Positions 10,382-22,989 of a stretch of 64,000 nucleotides of DNA are shown in pieces. Where the stretch lies: NCBI RefSeq assembly GCF_900156885.1, contig NZ_FTOY01000009.1:124001-188000 (forward strand). The letters run 5' to 3'. This DNA comes from Limosilactobacillus caccae. Lineage in GTDB: Bacteria; Bacillota; Bacilli; Lactobacillales; Lactobacillaceae. Position numbers and translations under genes: made by a program. Position 1 is the stretch's first letter. Each line of letters begins with the position of its first letter. The notes under the pieces were generated by a model. That model saw only the letters and a list, made by a program, of their open reading frames with translations, did no database searches and was not told where the DNA came from.

Positions 10382-11005
10382 ATGACTAGCGTTAATTTGT
10401 ACAAGCAAGATGGTAGCCAAAACGGTACTGTTGAATTAAACGCCGCAATCTTTGGTGTTGAACCAAACCAAAACGTTGAATTTGATGCTATTTTGCGTCA
10501 ACGTGCCTCATTACGTCAAGGTACTCACGCCGTTAAGAACCGTTCAGCTGTTCGCGGTGGTGGTAAGAAGCCATGGCGTCAAAAGGGTACTGGTCGTGCT
10601 CGTCAAGGGTCAATTCGTGCCCCACAATTCCGTGGTGGTGGGATTGTCTTTGGACCTGCTCCACGTTCTTACAAGTACAGCCTTCCTCGTAAGGTTCGTC
10701 AACTTGCAATCAAGTCTGCCCTTTCACAAAAGGTTCTTGATGACAACTTAGTAGTAGTTGATGCATTAAACTTTGATGCACCAAAGACCAAGGAATTTGC
10801 TGGTGTTATGAGTAACTTAAACGTTGCTGAAAAGGCATTAGTTGTTGTTACCGATGATGACAAGAACGCTGCTTTATCTGCACGTAACTTAGCAAATGCT
10901 ACAGTTGTTACTCCTGCAGGTGTTAACATCTTAAACGTTGTTGATAACCAAAAGATCGTTATCACTAAGTCAGCTCTTTCTCAAGTAGAGGAGGTGCTCG
11001 CATAA
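10382..11005 (+). CDS. rplD: 50S ribosomal protein L4
   Basis: L4 lines the nascent-peptide exit tunnel. It has 207 residues. The tunnel loop [21 protein letters not shown] is present at about 60-80 with no insertion or deletion, and it carries the region where macrolide-resistance changes occur. In some bacteria L4 represses its own operon through the leader. Its stop overlaps the rplW start by one base (TAATG), which indicates translational coupling. Confidence 0.98.
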   Translation: MTSVNLYKQDGSQNGTVELNAAIFGVEPNQNVEFDAILRQRASLRQGTHAVKNRSAVRGGGKKPWRQKGTGRARQGSIRAPQFRGGGIVFGPAPRSYKYSLPRKVRQLAIKSALSQKVLDDNLVVVDALNFDAPKTKEFAGVMSNLNVAEKALVVVTDDDKNAALSARNLANATVVTPAGVNILNVVDNQKIVITKSALSQVEEVLA

Positions 11006-11301
11006 TGGAAGCACGTGACATTATTTTACGTCCAGTTATTACCGAAGCTTCAATGGCCGGGATGGACAATAAGCGTTACACTTTTGATGTTGATTTACGA
11101 GCAACTAAGACTCAAGTTAAGAATGCTGTCGAAGAAATCTTCGATGTTAAGGTTGTTAAAGTAAACATCATGAATGTTAAGGGTAAGTTAAAGCGTCAAG
11201 GTCGTTACGTTGGCTACACTAAGCGCCGTCGTAAGGCAATTGTTACTTTATCTGCCGATTCAAATGAAATTAAGCTGTTCAACGACAACAGCGAAAACTA
11301 A
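11005..11301 (+). CDS. rplW: 50S ribosomal protein L23
   Basis: L23 sits at the tunnel exit and is the docking site for trigger factor and SRP. It has 98 residues, normal length, with the start [16 protein letters not shown]. The ATG overlaps the rplD stop, and the ribosome site GAGGAGGTG is inside rplD. rplB follows after 25 bases. Confidence 0.97.
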   Translation: MEARDIILRPVITEASMAGMDNKRYTFDVDLRATKTQVKNAVEEIFDVKVVKVNIMNVKGKLKRQGRYVGYTKRRRKAIVTLSADSNEIKLFNDNSEN

Positions 11302-11326
11302 TCATTAGATAAAGGAGGAAAAAACA

Positions 11327-12172
11327 GTGGGAATTCGTAAATACAAAGCAACCACTAACGGTCGCCGTAATATGAACGGTTATGACTTCGCTGAAATCAC
11401 GAAGACTACTCCCGAAAAGTCATTATTGGCTCCGTTAAAGCACACCGCTGGTCGTAACAGTTATGGTCACATTACTGTTCGTCACCGTGGTGGTGGTACT
11501 AAGCGTCAATACCGGATTATTGACTTCAAGCGGATTAAAGATGATGTTCCAGCAACTGTTAAGGCAATCGAATACGATCCTAACCGTACTGCTAACATTG
11601 CATTAATCGTTTACGCTGACGGTACTAAGTCATACATCTTGGCTCCTAAGGGCTTAAAGGTTGGCATGACTGTTCAATCTGGTGCGGATGCTGATATCAA
11701 GGTTGGTAATGCTCTTCCATTAAAGAACATTCCAGTTGGTACTGTTATTCACAACATTGAATTAAAGCCAGGCAAGGGTGGTCAACTCGCCCGTTCAGCA
11801 GGTGCTTCTGCTCAATTACTTGGTAAGGAAGAAAAATACGTCTTAGTACGTCTTTCTTCTGGTGAAGTTCGTATGGTTCTTGCTACTTGCCGTGCTACTG
11901 TTGGTACTGTAGGTAACGACGAACATGCATTGATTATCAAGGGTAAGGCTGGTCGTTCACGTTACGCTGGTCAACGTCCACATGTTCGTGGTTCTGTAAT
12001 GAACCCTAACGATCACCCACATGGTGGTGGTGAAGGTAAGCAACCAGTTGGTTTACCATCTCCTCTTTCTCCATGGGGTAAGAAGACTGTTGGTAAGAAG
12101 ACCCGTTCACACAAGGCTCGTTCAAACAAGTTCATTGTTCGTGGTCGGAAGCGCGGTCCACATACTCGTTAA
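11327..12172 (+). CDS. rplB: 50S ribosomal protein L2
   Basis: L2 is needed for subunit association and peptidyl transferase activity. It has 281 residues, slightly longer than the usual 276-279. It uses a GTG start 9 bases after AAAGGAGGAA. The conserved [12 protein letters not shown] block is near residue 226, including the histidine linked to peptidyl transferase function. The arginine- and lysine-rich C-terminus is intact. rpsS follows after 39 bases. Confidence 0.97.
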   Translation: MGIRKYKATTNGRRNMNGYDFAEITKTTPEKSLLAPLKHTAGRNSYGHITVRHRGGGTKRQYRIIDFKRIKDDVPATVKAIEYDPNRTANIALIVYADGTKSYILAPKGLKVGMTVQSGADADIKVGNALPLKNIPVGTVIHNIELKPGKGGQLARSAGASAQLLGKEEKYVLVRLSSGEVRMVLATCRATVGTVGNDEHALIIKGKAGRSRYAGQRPHVRGSVMNPNDHPHGGGEGKQPVGLPSPLSPWGKKTVGKKTRSHKARSNKFIVRGRKRGPHTR

Positions 12173-12211
12173 TATATATATACGTTCTAATTACCGAGAG
12201 GAGGTACACAA

Positions 12212-12490
12212 ATGGGTCGTAGTTTGAAGAAGGGACCTTTCGCCGATGCTTCATTACTGAAGAAGGTTAAGGAGCAAGAAGGTTCTGAAAAGAAGACTGT
12301 CATCAAGACATGGTCACGTCGTTCTACCATTTTCCCAAGTTTTATTGGTTACACATTTGCTGTTTACGATGGTCGGAAGCACGTACCAGTTTATGTACAA
12401 GAAGATATGGTTGGCCACAAGTTAGGTGAATTCGTTCCTACACGGACTTTCCATGGTCACGCTACTGATGACAAGAAGACAGGTAAGTAA
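12212..12490 (+). CDS. rpsS: 30S ribosomal protein S19
   Basis: S19 binds the head of the small subunit with S13. It has 92 residues and the typical start [12 protein letters not shown] and ending [30 protein letters not shown] precedes the ATG. The next gene, rplV, starts 17 bases downstream. Confidence 0.98.
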   Translation: MGRSLKKGPFADASLLKKVKEQEGSEKKTVIKTWSRRSTIFPSFIGYTFAVYDGRKHVPVYVQEDMVGHKLGEFVPTRTFHGHATDDKKTGK

Positions 12491-12507
12491 GGAGGGTGAA
12501 ATAACAC

Positions 12508-12855
12508 ATGGCTGAAAGCATTACGTCAGCTAAGGCAACTGCCAAGATGGTGCGGGTTTCAGCTCGTAAGGTTCGTCTTGTTTTAGACGCAATTCGTGGT
12601 AAGAGCGTTGCCGAAGCATTTGCTATTTTGAAGTTCACCCCTCGTGGTGCCGCTTCAGATGTTGAAAAAGTATTAAAATCTGCTGTTGCAAACGCTGAAA
12701 ACAATTTCGACTTAGACCGTGCTTCATTGGTTGTAAGCGAAGCATTTGCTAACGAAGGACCAACCCTTAAGCGGTTCCGTCCACGTGCAAAGGGTTCTGC
12801 TTCACCAATCAACAAGCGGACTAGTCACATTACAGTGGTTGTTACAGAACGATAG
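12508..12855 (+). CDS. rplV: 50S ribosomal protein L22
   Basis: L22 lines the exit tunnel opposite L4 and touches all 23S domains. It has 115 residues. The beta-hairpin tip region [21 protein letters not shown] (about 88-108) is intact, with no duplication of the kind seen in macrolide resistance. GGAGGGTG precedes the ATG. rpsC follows after 12 bases. Confidence 0.98.
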   Translation: MAESITSAKATAKMVRVSARKVRLVLDAIRGKSVAEAFAILKFTPRGAASDVEKVLKSAVANAENNFDLDRASLVVSEAFANEGPTLKRFRPRAKGSASPINKRTSHITVVVTER

Positions 12856-12867
12856 GAGGAATGAATA

Positions 12868-13533
12868 GTGGGTCAAAAGATCAATCCTAATGGTTTTCGT
12901 GTTGGGGTCATTCGTGATTGGACTGCAAAGTGGTACGCAGATAAGAACTTTGCTGAATACCTTAACGAAGACCTTCGGATCCGTAAGTATATTGAAAAGC
13001 GACTTGCTGATGCCTCTGTATCAACCGTTGAAATTGAACGTGCCGCTAACCGCGTAAACGTATCAATTCACACTGCCAAGCCAGGAATGGTTATTGGTAA
13101 GGGTGGTTCAGAAGTTGAAGCACTTCGTAAGGAATTAAACAAGTTAACTGGCAAGCGTGTTCACATTAACATTGTGGAAATCAAGAAGCCAGACTTAGAT
13201 GCTCACCTTGTTGGTGAAAGTATTGCACGTCAATTGGAAGCTCGTATTGCTTTCCGTCGTGCTATGCGTGGAGCTATGCAACGTGCTATGCGTGCCGGTG
13301 CCAAGGGTATTAAGACTCAAGTTGCCGGTCGTTTGAATGGTGCAGATATGTCACGGGTTGAATCATACTCTGATGGTACTGTTCCTTTGCACACACTCCG
13401 TGCTGATATCGACTACTCTTGGGACGAAGCTAACACTACTTACGGTGTTCTCGGTGTTAAGACCTGGATCTACCGTGGTGAAGTTCTTCCTACCAAGAAG
13501 AATTCAAACGATGATGAACAAGGAGGGAAGTAA
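12868..13533 (+). CDS. rpsC: 30S ribosomal protein S3
   Basis: S3 forms part of the mRNA entry tunnel and its helicase activity. It has 221 residues with a GTG start after TAGGAGGAAT. The type II KH domain motif GMVIGKGG is at 73-80, and the C-terminal basic region [20 protein letters not shown] is present. The stop is 3 bases before rplP, and the rplP ribosome site lies inside rpsC. Confidence 0.98.
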   Translation: MGQKINPNGFRVGVIRDWTAKWYADKNFAEYLNEDLRIRKYIEKRLADASVSTVEIERAANRVNVSIHTAKPGMVIGKGGSEVEALRKELNKLTGKRVHINIVEIKKPDLDAHLVGESIARQLEARIAFRRAMRGAMQRAMRAGAKGIKTQVAGRLNGADMSRVESYSDGTVPLHTLRADIDYSWDEANTTYGVLGVKTWIYRGEVLPTKKNSNDDEQGGK

Positions 13534-13536
13534 CAC

Positions 13537-13971
13537 ATGTTAGTACCAAAACGTGTAAAGCACCGTAAGGTTCAACGTGGCCACATGCGCGGTGAAGCCA
13601 AGGGTGGTAAGACTGTTACTTTTGGTGAATTTGGTTTACAAGCTCTTGATTCACATTGGATTAGCAACCGCCAAATCGAAGCTGCTCGTATCGCGATGAC
13701 GCGTTACATGAAGCGTGGTGGGAAGGTTTGGATCAAGATCTTCCCTCAACTCTCATACACCAGTAAAGGTGTTGGGGTCCGGATGGGTAACGGTAAAGGT
13801 GCTCCTGAAGGATGGGTTGCCCCAGTTAAGCGCGGCAAGGTAATGTTTGAAGTAGGGGGCGTTTCTGAAGAAGTCGCTCGTGAAGCTTTACGTCTTGCCG
13901 GTCACAAGTTGCCAGTTCGCACTAAGATCGTACAACGTGAGGAAGTAGGTGGACAATCTAATGAAAAGTAA
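13537..13971 (+). CDS. rplP: 50S ribosomal protein L16
   Basis: L16 helps position the aminoacyl-tRNA near the A site. It has 144 residues with the typical start [15 protein letters not shown] and the conserved [20 protein letters not shown] block at about 83-103. The gene overlaps the chosen rpmC start by 11 bases. Confidence 0.98.
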   Translation: MLVPKRVKHRKVQRGHMRGEAKGGKTVTFGEFGLQALDSHWISNRQIEAARIAMTRYMKRGGKVWIKIFPQLSYTSKGVGVRMGNGKGAPEGWVAPVKRGKVMFEVGGVSEEVAREALRLAGHKLPVRTKIVQREEVGGQSNEK

Positions 13972-14167
13972 AGATTATGTACAAGAACTGAATGGATTAA
14001 CCACTGATAAGCTACTTGACCGTGAGAAGGAACTGAAGGAACAATTGTTTAACTTACGTTTCCAATTAGCAACCGGCCAGTTGGAAAATACTGCAAGCCT
14101 TAAGCAAGTACGCAAGGATATTGCACGGGTTAAGACAGTTCTTCGTCAACAACAATTAAACAAATAA
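13961..14167 (+). CDS. rpmC: 50S ribosomal protein L29
   Basis: L29 is a small two-helix protein at the tunnel exit beside L23. I chose the ATG at 13961, giving 68 residues starting [19 protein letters not shown] lies 8 bases upstream and this N-terminus matches the family. A GTG at 13949 in the same frame would add four residues but sits on the ribosome site. The start lies inside rplP, so translation is probably coupled. Confidence 0.95.
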   Translation: MKSKDYVQELNGLTTDKLLDREKELKEQLFNLRFQLATGQLENTASLKQVRKDIARVKTVLRQQQLNK

Positions 14168-14191
14168 GAATACGAAAAGGAGGATTAGCGC

Positions 14192-14458
14192 ATGAGTGAA
14201 GAACGTAATGCACGTAAGGTTTACCAAGGCCGTGTTGCTTCTGACAAGATGGATAAGACCATCACTGTTGTAATTGATACTTACAAGAGTGCTCCTATCT
14301 ACGGTAAGCGTGTTAAGTACTCAAAGAAGTTCTACGCACACGATGAAAACAACGAGGCTAAGACCGGCGACATTGTACAAATTATGGAAACACGGCCATT
14401 GTCAGCCAAGAAGCGTTTCCGTCTTGTAAAGATTGTCGAAAAGGCTGCTACCCTTTAA
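14192..14458 (+). CDS. rpsQ: 30S ribosomal protein S17
   Basis: S17 is a primary 16S-binding OB-fold protein. It has 88 residues, with core motifs [23 protein letters not shown] and [30 protein letters not shown] precedes the ATG. A 68-base gap follows before rplN, the widest in this part of the operon, with no clear promoter in it. Confidence 0.98.
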   Translation: MSEERNARKVYQGRVASDKMDKTITVVIDTYKSAPIYGKRVKYSKKFYAHDENNEAKTGDIVQIMETRPLSAKKRFRLVKIVEKAATL

Positions 14459-14526
14459 TTAGCAGATAACTCTTAAAAATATTCGTATTCTAATTCTTAT
14501 TTGTAGATGGAAGGAGGACATTAACC

Positions 14527-14895
14527 GTGATTCAACAAGAAAGTCGGTTGAAGGTCGCTGATAACTCCGGTGCACGTGAAATCTTAGTTATTAAGATCTT
14601 AGGTGGTTCCCGAGTTAAGACAGGTAATATTGGTGACATCATTGTTGCTACTGTAAAACAGGCAACACCAGGTGGCGTTGTCAAAAAGGGTGACGTTGTT
14701 AAGGCCGTTGTTGTACGGACTAAGCAAGGTATTCACCGTAAGGATGGTTCATACATTAAGTTTGATGAAAACGCCGCTGTTTTGATTAACAACGACAAGA
14801 GCCCTAAGGGTACCCGTATTTTTGGCCCAATCGCTCGTGAGCTTCGTGGAGACGACTTCATGAAGATCGTTTCATTAGCTCCAGAAGTTCTGTAA
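14527..14895 (+). CDS. rplN: 50S ribosomal protein L14
   Basis: L14 makes intersubunit bridges with 16S rRNA. It has 122 residues, exactly the family length, with a GTG start after GAAGGAGGAC. The start [19 protein letters not shown] and the end [12 protein letters not shown] are classical. It opens the spc-type part of the cluster. rplX follows after 33 bases. Confidence 0.98.
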   Translation: MIQQESRLKVADNSGAREILVIKILGGSRVKTGNIGDIIVATVKQATPGGVVKKGDVVKAVVVRTKQGIHRKDGSYIKFDENAAVLINNDKSPKGTRIFGPIARELRGDDFMKIVSLAPEVL

Positions 14896-14928
14896 GATTA
14901 ACCGAAAATAAGGAGGTGCACAATCAAC

Positions 14929-15237
14929 ATGTTCATTAAAACAGGTGATAAAGTTCGCGTTATCGCGGGTAAGGACAAGGGCAAAGAAGGTACTGTTAAG
15001 AGTATCCTTGCTGCCAAGAACCGTGTTATCGTTGAAGGCGTAAATATGGTTAAGAAACACCAAAAGCCAAGCAACTCAAACCCTAATGGTGGCGTTATTG
15101 ATACTGAAGCAGCCATTGATGCTTCAAACGTAATGCTGATTGATCCTTCAACAAATGAACCAACCCGTGTCGGTTACAAGTTCGTTGATGGTAAGAAGGT
15201 TCGTGTTGCCAAGAAGTCAGGCAAGACACTTGACTAA
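14929..15237 (+). CDS. rplX: 50S ribosomal protein L24
   Basis: L24 is an assembly initiator with an N-terminal KOW motif ([20 protein letters not shown], about 4-23). It has 102 residues. AAGGAGGTG is about 14 bases before the ATG, a rather long spacing with no nearer start codon. rplE follows after 28 bases. Confidence 0.97.
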   Translation: MFIKTGDKVRVIAGKDKGKEGTVKSILAAKNRVIVEGVNMVKKHQKPSNSNPNGGVIDTEAAIDASNVMLIDPSTNEPTRVGYKFVDGKKVRVAKKSGKTLD

Positions 15238-15265
15238 TTTTTAAGGGAAGGAGGAATAACTTCTA

Positions 15266-15808
15266 ATGGAAAACCGTTTGAAAGCTAAATACGAAAGTGA
15301 AATTCGTCCAGCATTAATTGAAAAGTTCAACTACTCTTCTGTTATGCAAGCACCAAAGATTGACAAGATCGTCTTAAACATGGGTGTTGGTGATGCTACT
15401 ACTAACTCCAAGAATCTTGATGAAGCCGTTGAAGAACTTGGTTTGATTTCTGGTCAAAAGCCTTTGATTACTAAGGCTAAGAAGTCAATTGCCGGCTTCC
15501 GTCTTCGTGAAGGTATGTCAATTGGTGCTAAGGTAACCTTACGTGGTGAACGTATGTATGATTTCTTGGATAAGTTAGTTAACGTGGCATTGCCACGGGT
15601 TCGTGACTTCCATGGTGTAAGCAACAAGGCTTTTGATGGTCGTGGTAACTACACTCTTGGTATCCATGAACAATTAATTTTCCCTGAAATTGATTATGAT
15701 AAAGTTAACCGGGTTCGTGGTTTGGATGTTGTTATTGTTACAACTGCTCAAACTGATGAAGAATCACATGAATTACTTGCGCAACTCGGTATGCCGTTTG
15801 CTAAATAA
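15266..15808 (+). CDS. rplE: 50S ribosomal protein L5
   Basis: L5 binds 5S rRNA and touches P-site tRNA. It has 180 residues with the typical NMGVGDA and [19 protein letters not shown] blocks and the C-terminus [23 protein letters not shown] precedes the ATG. rpsN follows after 15 bases. Confidence 0.98.
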   Translation: MENRLKAKYESEIRPALIEKFNYSSVMQAPKIDKIVLNMGVGDATTNSKNLDEAVEELGLISGQKPLITKAKKSIAGFRLREGMSIGAKVTLRGERMYDFLDKLVNVALPRVRDFHGVSNKAFDGRGNYTLGIHEQLIFPEIDYDKVNRVRGLDVVIVTTAQTDEESHELLAQLGMPFAK

Positions 15809-15823
15809 AGGAGGTTCCACAAA

Positions 15824-16009
15824 TTGGCTAAAAAATCAATGATTGCTAAGTGCAACCGTCCAGCTAAGTTCTCAAGTCGTGAATACACGCGTTGTGCACG
15901 TTGTGGACGTCCGCACTCAGTTTACCGTAAATTCCACCTATGCCGGATTTGCTTACGAGAACTTGCCCACAAGGGACAAATTCCTGGTTTGAAGAAGGCT
16001 AGCTGGTAA
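15824..16009 (+). CDS. rpsN: 30S ribosomal protein S14, zinc-binding type
   Basis: This is the short, zinc-containing (type Z, C+) form of S14, with 61 residues. Cys24, Cys27, Cys40 and Cys43 form the CxxC...CxxC site. The gene uses a TTG start 9 bases after AAAGGAGGT. Type Z S14 in the ribosomal operon is usual for Firmicutes; any zinc-independent paralogue would be elsewhere. Confidence 0.97.
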   Translation: MAKKSMIAKCNRPAKFSSREYTRCARCGRPHSVYRKFHLCRICLRELAHKGQIPGLKKASW

Positions 16010-16041
16010 ACAAATAAACCGACAAAAGGAGGAAAACATCG

Positions 16042-16440
16042 ATGTCTATGAGTGATCCAATTGCAGATTTCTTAACTCGTATTCGTAACGCTAATATGGC
16101 TCAACACGAATCAGTTGAAGCACCTGCATCAAAGATGAAGAAGGACATCGCTGAAATCTTAAAGAACGAAGGTTTCATTCGCGATGTTGAATATGTTGAT
16201 GATAACAAGCAAGGCATCATCCGTGTGTTCTTGAAGTACGGCAAAGACGGTCAACGGGTTATTTCCGGCTTGAAGCGGATTTCTAAGCCTGGTTTACGGA
16301 CTTACGTTAAGGCTGACGCTGTGCCAAAGGTTCTTAATGGATTAGGTATTGCTATTATTTCAACATCTGAAGGTGTTGTAACTGACAAGGTTGCTCGCGC
16401 CAAGAAAATTGGTGGCGAAGTTATCGCCTACGTTTGGTAA
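16042..16440 (+). CDS. rpsH: 30S ribosomal protein S8
   Basis: S8 binds helix 21 of 16S rRNA and is a known spc-operon repressor in other bacteria. It has 132 residues: [18 protein letters not shown] at the start and the end GGEVIAYVW, as in the family. AAAGGAGGAAAAC lies before the ATG at 16042; an alternative ATG two codons later is possible. Confidence 0.98.
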   Translation: MSMSDPIADFLTRIRNANMAQHESVEAPASKMKKDIAEILKNEGFIRDVEYVDDNKQGIIRVFLKYGKDGQRVISGLKRISKPGLRTYVKADAVPKVLNGLGIAIISTSEGVVTDKVARAKKIGGEVIAYVW

Positions 16441-16469
16441 TTATTAATAATTAGATAGGAGGTGCAAGC

Positions 16470-17006
16470 ATGAGTCGTATTGGTTACAAGGAAATTGATT
16501 TACCAAGTGGTGTAGAAATTTCTCAAGATGGTAATGTTGTTACTGTTAAAGGTCCTAAAGGTACTTTATCTCGTGAAATCTCACCATTGATCAAGATGAC
16601 TGTTGATGGTAATGTTGTAAAGTTCGATCGCGATGACGATTCTAACAAGTTAAAGATGATCCACGGAACTACCCGTGCTAATGTTAACAACATGGTTGAA
16701 GGTGTTGTTAATGGTTACAAGAAGGTTCTTAAGCTTGTCGGTGTTGGTTACCGTGCTCAATTCAAGGGCAACAAGTTGATCTTAACTGTTGGTTACTCAA
16801 ACCCAGTTGAAATGGACAAGCCTGAAGATGTTGATATCAATGTTCCAGACAACACTACAATCGAATTAAGCTCAATTAACAAGGAACACCTTGGTAATTT
16901 TGCTGCTGAAGTTCGTGCCGTTCGTTCACCTGAACCATACAAGGGTAAGGGTATCCGTTACGAAAACGAACACATTATCCGTAAGGAAGGTAAGACTGGT
17001 AAGTAA
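16470..17006 (+). CDS. rplF: 50S ribosomal protein L6
   Basis: L6 sits near the factor-binding site. It has 178 residues and two tandem similar domains, the normal layout, with the start [17 protein letters not shown] and the [16 protein letters not shown] block near the C-terminus. TAGGAGGTG precedes the ATG. The next gap of 62 bases before rplR is A/T-rich. Confidence 0.98.
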   Translation: MSRIGYKEIDLPSGVEISQDGNVVTVKGPKGTLSREISPLIKMTVDGNVVKFDRDDDSNKLKMIHGTTRANVNNMVEGVVNGYKKVLKLVGVGYRAQFKGNKLILTVGYSNPVEMDKPEDVDINVPDNTTIELSSINKEHLGNFAAEVRAVRSPEPYKGKGIRYENEHIIRKEGKTGK

Positions 17007-17068
17007 TCTAATAAGATTATTTAGCATTCTTAAAACAATAACTATAAAAATAATAAGAGGTGACTGTT

Positions 17069-17425
17069 GTGATTTCAAAACCAGATAAGAACAAGATCCG
17101 TCAACGTCGTCATATGCGCGTTCGCGGCAAGATTTCTGGTACTGCGGAGCGCCCACGCTTAAGTGTTTACCGTTCAAACAAAAACATTTACGCTCAATTA
17201 ATTGATGACGTAAAGGGTGTGACGCTCGCAAGTGCCTCCACAAATGACAGTGAAGTTAGTGGTAAGACGAAGACTGAACAAGCTAGTGGCGTTGGTGCTT
17301 TAATTGCTAAGCGTGCTAGTGAAAAGAACATTACTAATGTTGTTTTCGACCGTGGTGGATACCTTTACCATGGACGTGTTCAAGCTTTGGCTGAAGCTGC
17401 TCGTGAAAACGGACTTAAATTCTAA
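17069..17425 (+). CDS. rplR: 50S ribosomal protein L18
   Basis: L18 binds 5S rRNA with L5. I chose the GTG at 17069, giving 118 residues starting [20 protein letters not shown], the family N-terminus. AAGAGGTG (17055-17062) lies 6 bases upstream. A GTG at 17060 in the same frame overlaps that ribosome site and is unlikely. The conserved [22 protein letters not shown] is at the C-terminus. Confidence 0.95.
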   Translation: MISKPDKNKIRQRRHMRVRGKISGTAERPRLSVYRSNKNIYAQLIDDVKGVTLASASTNDSEVSGKTKTEQASGVGALIAKRASEKNITNVVFDRGGYLYHGRVQALAEAARENGLKF

Positions 17426-17446
17426 AAAAAGGAGGAATAACCTGCA

Positions 17447-17956
17447 ATGGCATCATCAGAATTCATTGATCCAGCAAAGTTGGATTTAGACGATCAAGTT
17501 GTAGCCATCAACCGGATTACTAAGGTTGTAAAGGGTGGACGTCGGATGCGTTTTGCCGCTTTAGTAATTGTTGGTGACCGTAAGGGTCATGTTGGCTTTG
17601 GTACTGGTAAGGCTCAAGAAGTTCCAGAAGCTATCCGGAAGGCACAAGCTGCTGCTGAAAAGAACCTGATCACTGTTCCAATCGTTGGGACTACTATTCC
17701 ACACGAAGTTATTGGTGTATACGGCGGTGGAAAGATCATGTTAAAGCCTGCTGTTGAAGGTTCTGGGGTTGCTGCCGGTGGTGCGGTACGTAACGTTATG
17801 GATCTTGCCGGTATTGCCGATGTTACTTCAAAACGTCTTGGTTCAAACACGCCTGTTAATGTTGTTCGTGCAACATTCGAAGGTTTGAAGAAGTTGAAGA
17901 ACGCTGAAGAAGTTGCTAAGTTACGTGGTGTTTCAGTAGACCACTTGGCAGAATAA
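17447..17956 (+). CDS. rpsE: 30S ribosomal protein S5
   Basis: S5 shapes decoding fidelity and the mRNA entry tunnel. It has 169 residues. The N-terminal double-stranded RNA-binding domain carries [19 protein letters not shown], with the spectinomycin-loop region VKGGRR intact. AAAGGAGGAA precedes the ATG. rpmD follows after 15 bases. Confidence 0.98.
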   Translation: MASSEFIDPAKLDLDDQVVAINRITKVVKGGRRMRFAALVIVGDRKGHVGFGTGKAQEVPEAIRKAQAAAEKNLITVPIVGTTIPHEVIGVYGGGKIMLKPAVEGSGVAAGGAVRNVMDLAGIADVTSKRLGSNTPVNVVRATFEGLKKLKNAEEVAKLRGVSVDHLAE

Positions 17957-17971
17957 GGAGGGCACTAAATT

Positions 17972-18154
17972 ATGGCTCAAGTAAAAGTTACCTTAATTCA
18001 CAGTGTTGCCCACCGTCAACCTACTCAACGTCGTACTGTTAAGGCATTGGGCTTAGGTAAGATCAATAGCTCAGTTATCCTTCCAGATAACGCGGCAACA
18101 CGTGGTCAAATTTTTAAGATTGCTCACTTAGTTTCAATCGAAGAAGTTAAGTAA
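17972..18154 (+). CDS. rpmD: 50S ribosomal protein L30
   Basis: A small L30 of 60 residues, the normal bacterial size, with the family pattern [32 protein letters not shown] precedes the ATG. It lies between rpsE and rplO. Confidence 0.97.
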   Translation: MAQVKVTLIHSVAHRQPTQRRTVKALGLGKINSSVILPDNAATRGQIFKIAHLVSIEEVK

Positions 18155-18186
18155 TTAAAATTAAATAATAAGGAGGTGCCTACCAA

Positions 18187-18621
18187 ATGAAGTTAAACGA
18201 AATGAAGCCAGCTGCTGGTTCTCGTTCAAAGCGTCTTCGTAAGGGTCGTGGCCTTTCATCTGGTCATGGTTTTACATCAGGACGTGGTACCAAGGGTCAA
18301 AAGGCTCATGGAAAGACCCGTTTAGGATTTGAAGGGGGCCAAATGCCACTTTACCGTCAAATTCCAAAGCGTGGATTTACTAACATCAACCGTAAGGAAT
18401 ACGCTATCGTTAACTTGACTGCATTGAACAAGTTTGATGATGGTACTGAAGTTACTCCACAATTATTGGTTGAAAGCGGCTTAGTAAAGAACATGAAGAG
18501 TGGTATCAAGGTTCTTGGTAGCGGTAAGCTCGAGAAGAAGTTAACTGTTAAGGCTAATAAGTTTTCTGCTTCTGCAGTTTCTGCAATTGAAGCTGCCGGT
18601 GGTAAAACTGAGGTGATGTAG
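18187..18621 (+). CDS. rplO: 50S ribosomal protein L15
   Basis: L15 is a late-assembly 50S protein. It has 144 residues with the glycine-rich extended N-terminus [19 protein letters not shown] and the C-terminal globular domain. AAGGAGGTG precedes the ATG. Its last codons contain GAGGTGATG, which serves as the ribosome site for secY one base after the stop. Confidence 0.98.
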   Translation: MKLNEMKPAAGSRSKRLRKGRGLSSGHGFTSGRGTKGQKAHGKTRLGFEGGQMPLYRQIPKRGFTNINRKEYAIVNLTALNKFDDGTEVTPQLLVESGLVKNMKSGIKVLGSGKLEKKLTVKANKFSASAVSAIEAAGGKTEVM

Positions 18622-18622
18622 T

Positions 18623-20598
<1,976 letters not shown>

Positions 20599-20612
20599 AT
20601 GGTATTTAAAGC

Positions 20613-20641
20613 TTGCGAAGTTTTTGATCTTATGCTAAACT
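20613..20641 (+). promoter_or_regulatory. possible internal promoter for infA
   Basis: TTGCGA (20613-20618) and TAAACT (20636-20641) are spaced by 17 bases in the 133-base adk-infA gap. Each is only a partial match. Confidence 0.35.
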
Positions 20642-20663
20642 ATGCAAGGTTTATCTATCTGAA

Positions 20664-20697
20664 GTAGTGGGAAGTACTATACTTTCCACCATTTTTA
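20664..20697 (+). terminator. hairpin, possible weak terminator or attenuator between adk and infA
   Basis: GTGGGAAGTA pairs with TACTTTCCAC (20667-20689, one G-T or mismatch) and is followed by CATTTTTAC. The T run is short, so partial termination or a processing site is as likely as a full stop. Confidence 0.45.
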
Positions 20698-20731
20698 CGT
20701 AATTCTTGATTAGGCGAGGAGGTACTATTTC

Positions 20732-20950
20732 GTGGCAAAAGCCGATGTTATCGAAGTCGAAGGTAAGGTTACTGAAACTTTACCTAACGCAATGTTTAAA
20801 GTTGAATTGGAAAATGGCGCGGAGATTTTAGCACATGTCTCCGGTAAGATCCGGATGCACTACATTAAGATCTTACCTGGTGACCGTGTTAAGGTTGAGA
20901 TGTCACCATACGACCTTACAAAGGGTCGGATTACTTTCCGGTTTAAGTAG
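20732..20950 (+). CDS. infA: translation initiation factor IF-1
   Basis: IF-1 is the small OB-fold factor that blocks the A site during initiation. It has 72 residues, exactly the family size, from [13 protein letters not shown] to KGRITFRFK. The GTG start follows GAGGAGGTAC. It leads the alpha-type part of the cluster with rpmJ, rpsM, rpsK, rpoA and rplQ. Confidence 0.98.
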   Translation: MAKADVIEVEGKVTETLPNAMFKVELENGAEILAHVSGKIRMHYIKILPGDRVKVEMSPYDLTKGRITFRFK

Positions 20951-20985
20951 TTATTGATCAATTACTCTTTAGGAGGATTTATACA

Positions 20986-21105
20986 ATGAAAGTAAGACCA
21001 TCTGTAAAGCGGATGTGCGAGCACTGCAAGATCGTTAAGCGTCACGGACGTGTTATGGTTATTTGCTCTGCTAACCCTAAGCACAAGCAACGCCAAGGTA
21101 AGTAA
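20986..21105 (+). CDS. rpmJ: 50S ribosomal protein L36
   Basis: A 39-residue zinc-binding L36 starting [15 protein letters not shown] and ending KHKQRQGK. The zinc ligands Cys11, Cys14, Cys27 and His33 are present, so this is the zinc (C+) form. TAGGAGGAT lies 9 bases before the ATG. It sits 35 bases after infA and 30 before rpsM, the normal place for rpmJ. Confidence 0.97.
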   Translation: MKVRPSVKRMCEHCKIVKRHGRVMVICSANPKHKQRQGK

Positions 21106-21135
21106 TAAAAATAAATAAGAATGGAGGTGTAGCCC

Positions 21136-21501
21136 ATGGCTCGTATTGCAGGTGTCGATTTACCTCGTGACAAGCGAATCGTAATCGGCTTAACATATAT
21201 TTTCGGTATTGGTGATTCTACTGCTAAGAAGATTCTTGAAAATGCCGGTGTATCAGAAGACATTCGTGTTCGTGATTTAACTCCGGACCAAGAAGAAAAG
21301 ATTCGTGCACAAGTTGACCAAATCCAAGTGGAAGGTGACTTGCGTCGTGAAGTTTCAATGAACATCAAGCGGCTCCAAGAAATTGGTTCATACCGTGGAA
21401 TGCGTCACCGTCGTGGTTTACCTGTTCGTGGTCAACATACCAAGAACAACGCTCGTACGCGGAAGGGTAAAGCCGTAGCGATCGCAAACAAGAAGAAGTA
21501 A
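21136..21501 (+). CDS. rpsM: 30S ribosomal protein S13
   Basis: S13 sits in the head and contacts P-site tRNA and the 50S bridge. It has 121 residues: [22 protein letters not shown] at the start and the basic tail [22 protein letters not shown] precedes the ATG. Confidence 0.98.
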
Positions 21502-21536
21502 TTATACTTTAATAAAAAAGGAGGTTAGTACTAGAT

Positions 21537-21926
21537 ATGGCAACCAAAAAGGGTACGCGTAAGCGTCGTGCAAAAAAGAATGTTGAAACTGGTGTTGCGC
21601 ACATTCACTCAACATTTAACAACACTTTGATCATGATTACCGACGTTCAAGGTAACGCTGTCGCATGGTCATCAGCTGGTGTTTTAGGCTTTAAGGGAAG
21701 TCGGAAGTCCACTCCATTTGCTGCTCAAATGGCATCTGAAGCTGCTGCTAAGCAAGCTATGGAACATGGTATGAAGACTGTTGAAGTTGAAGTTAAGGGT
21801 CCAGGTTCAGGTCGTGAAGCTGCTATCCGTGCACTTCAAGCAACTGGTTTGGAAGTTACTGCTATTCGTGATGTAACACCTGTTCCTCACAATGGTTCTC
21901 GTCCTCCAAAGCGTCGTCGTGTTTAA
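21537..21926 (+). CDS. rpsK: 30S ribosomal protein S11
   Basis: S11 forms the platform near the E site. It has 129 residues, with [19 protein letters not shown] and the C-terminal [27 protein letters not shown] precedes the ATG by about 11 bases. An 84-base gap follows before rpoA; a TTGACA at 21927 lacks a matching -10. Confidence 0.98.
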   Translation: MATKKGTRKRRAKKNVETGVAHIHSTFNNTLIMITDVQGNAVAWSSAGVLGFKGSRKSTPFAAQMASEAAAKQAMEHGMKTVEVEVKGPGSGREAAIRALQATGLEVTAIRDVTPVPHNGSRPPKRRRV

Positions 21927-22010
21927 TTGACATTGCTGGAGACAACATTTCCATCAATTGCCTTTTCGTCTCAAATACGAACCACGTTTTGAAAGGGGTA
22001 CAAGGATAGA

Positions 22011-22955
22011 ATGATCGAATTTGAAAAGCCAAACATTCACAAAGTTGAAGAGACAGATAACTACGGCAAGTTTGTCGTAGAACCACTTGAGCGCGGTTAC
22101 GGAACCACTCTCGGTAACTCGTTAAGACGTGTACTAATTGCTTCATTACCTGGTGCGGCAATTACTAGTATGCAAATTGATGGTGTTTTACATGAGTTTA
22201 GCACTGTTGAAGGTGTAACTGAGGATGTTACGCAGATTATCTTAAATCTAAAGAAGGTTTCCTTAAAGATTGATTCTGAAGATCAAAAGGACCTCGAATT
22301 AGATGTTAAGGGACCTGCAGATGTAACTGCAAGTGATATCCAGGGTGACAACGAAGTAGCTATCTTAAACCCTGATCTGCATATTGCAACTGTTGCTGAT
22401 GGGGCAGAATTACACATCAAGTTAACTGCTGATAAGGGTCGCGGTTACCTTTCTGCTAACGATAATAAGGCCCGGATGGATGATCTTGCAATTGGTGTTT
22501 TGCCGATTGATTCCATCTATACCCCAATCGAACGTGTAAATTACACTGTTGAAAACGCCCGGGTTGGTCAGCGTAATGACTATGATAAGTTGACGCTGGA
22601 TGTTTGGACTGATGGTTCATTAACACCAACTGAAGCAGTTAGTCTGGGTGCGAAGATTTTAACTGAACACTTGGCAATGTTTGTTGACTTAACAGAAACA
22701 GCACAAAATGCGCAAGTAATGGTTGAAAAGGAAGAAACGCACAAGGAAAAGATGCTTGAGATGACTATCGAAGAGCTTGATCTTTCTGTTCGTTCTTACA
22801 ACTGTTTGAAGCGGGCTGGCATTAACACTGTTAAGGAATTAACAGACAGAACAGTGTCTGATATGATGAAAGTTCGCAACTTAGGACAAAAGTCGTTAGA
22901 AGAAATTAAACTTAAGTTGAATGATCTTGGTGTTTCATTTCGCCAAGACGACTAA
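22011..22955 (+). CDS. rpoA: DNA-directed RNA polymerase alpha subunit
   Basis: The assembly scaffold of RNA polymerase, 314 residues. The N-terminal dimerisation domain includes [23 protein letters not shown] (about 30-52). An acidic linker (about 230-248) precedes the C-terminal DNA-binding domain, with [16 protein letters not shown] and [15 protein letters not shown] for UP-element and activator contacts. AAAGGGG and AAGGA lie upstream of the ATG. Confidence 0.98.
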   Translation: MIEFEKPNIHKVEETDNYGKFVVEPLERGYGTTLGNSLRRVLIASLPGAAITSMQIDGVLHEFSTVEGVTEDVTQIILNLKKVSLKIDSEDQKDLELDVKGPADVTASDIQGDNEVAILNPDLHIATVADGAELHIKLTADKGRGYLSANDNKARMDDLAIGVLPIDSIYTPIERVNYTVENARVGQRNDYDKLTLDVWTDGSLTPTEAVSLGAKILTEHLAMFVDLTETAQNAQVMVEKEETHKEKMLEMTIEELDLSVRSYNCLKRAGINTVKELTDRTVSDMMKVRNLGQKSLEEIKLKLNDLGVSFRQDD

Positions 22956-22989
22956 TTGATATACCAATTGCAAAGGAGGGAACCACTTT

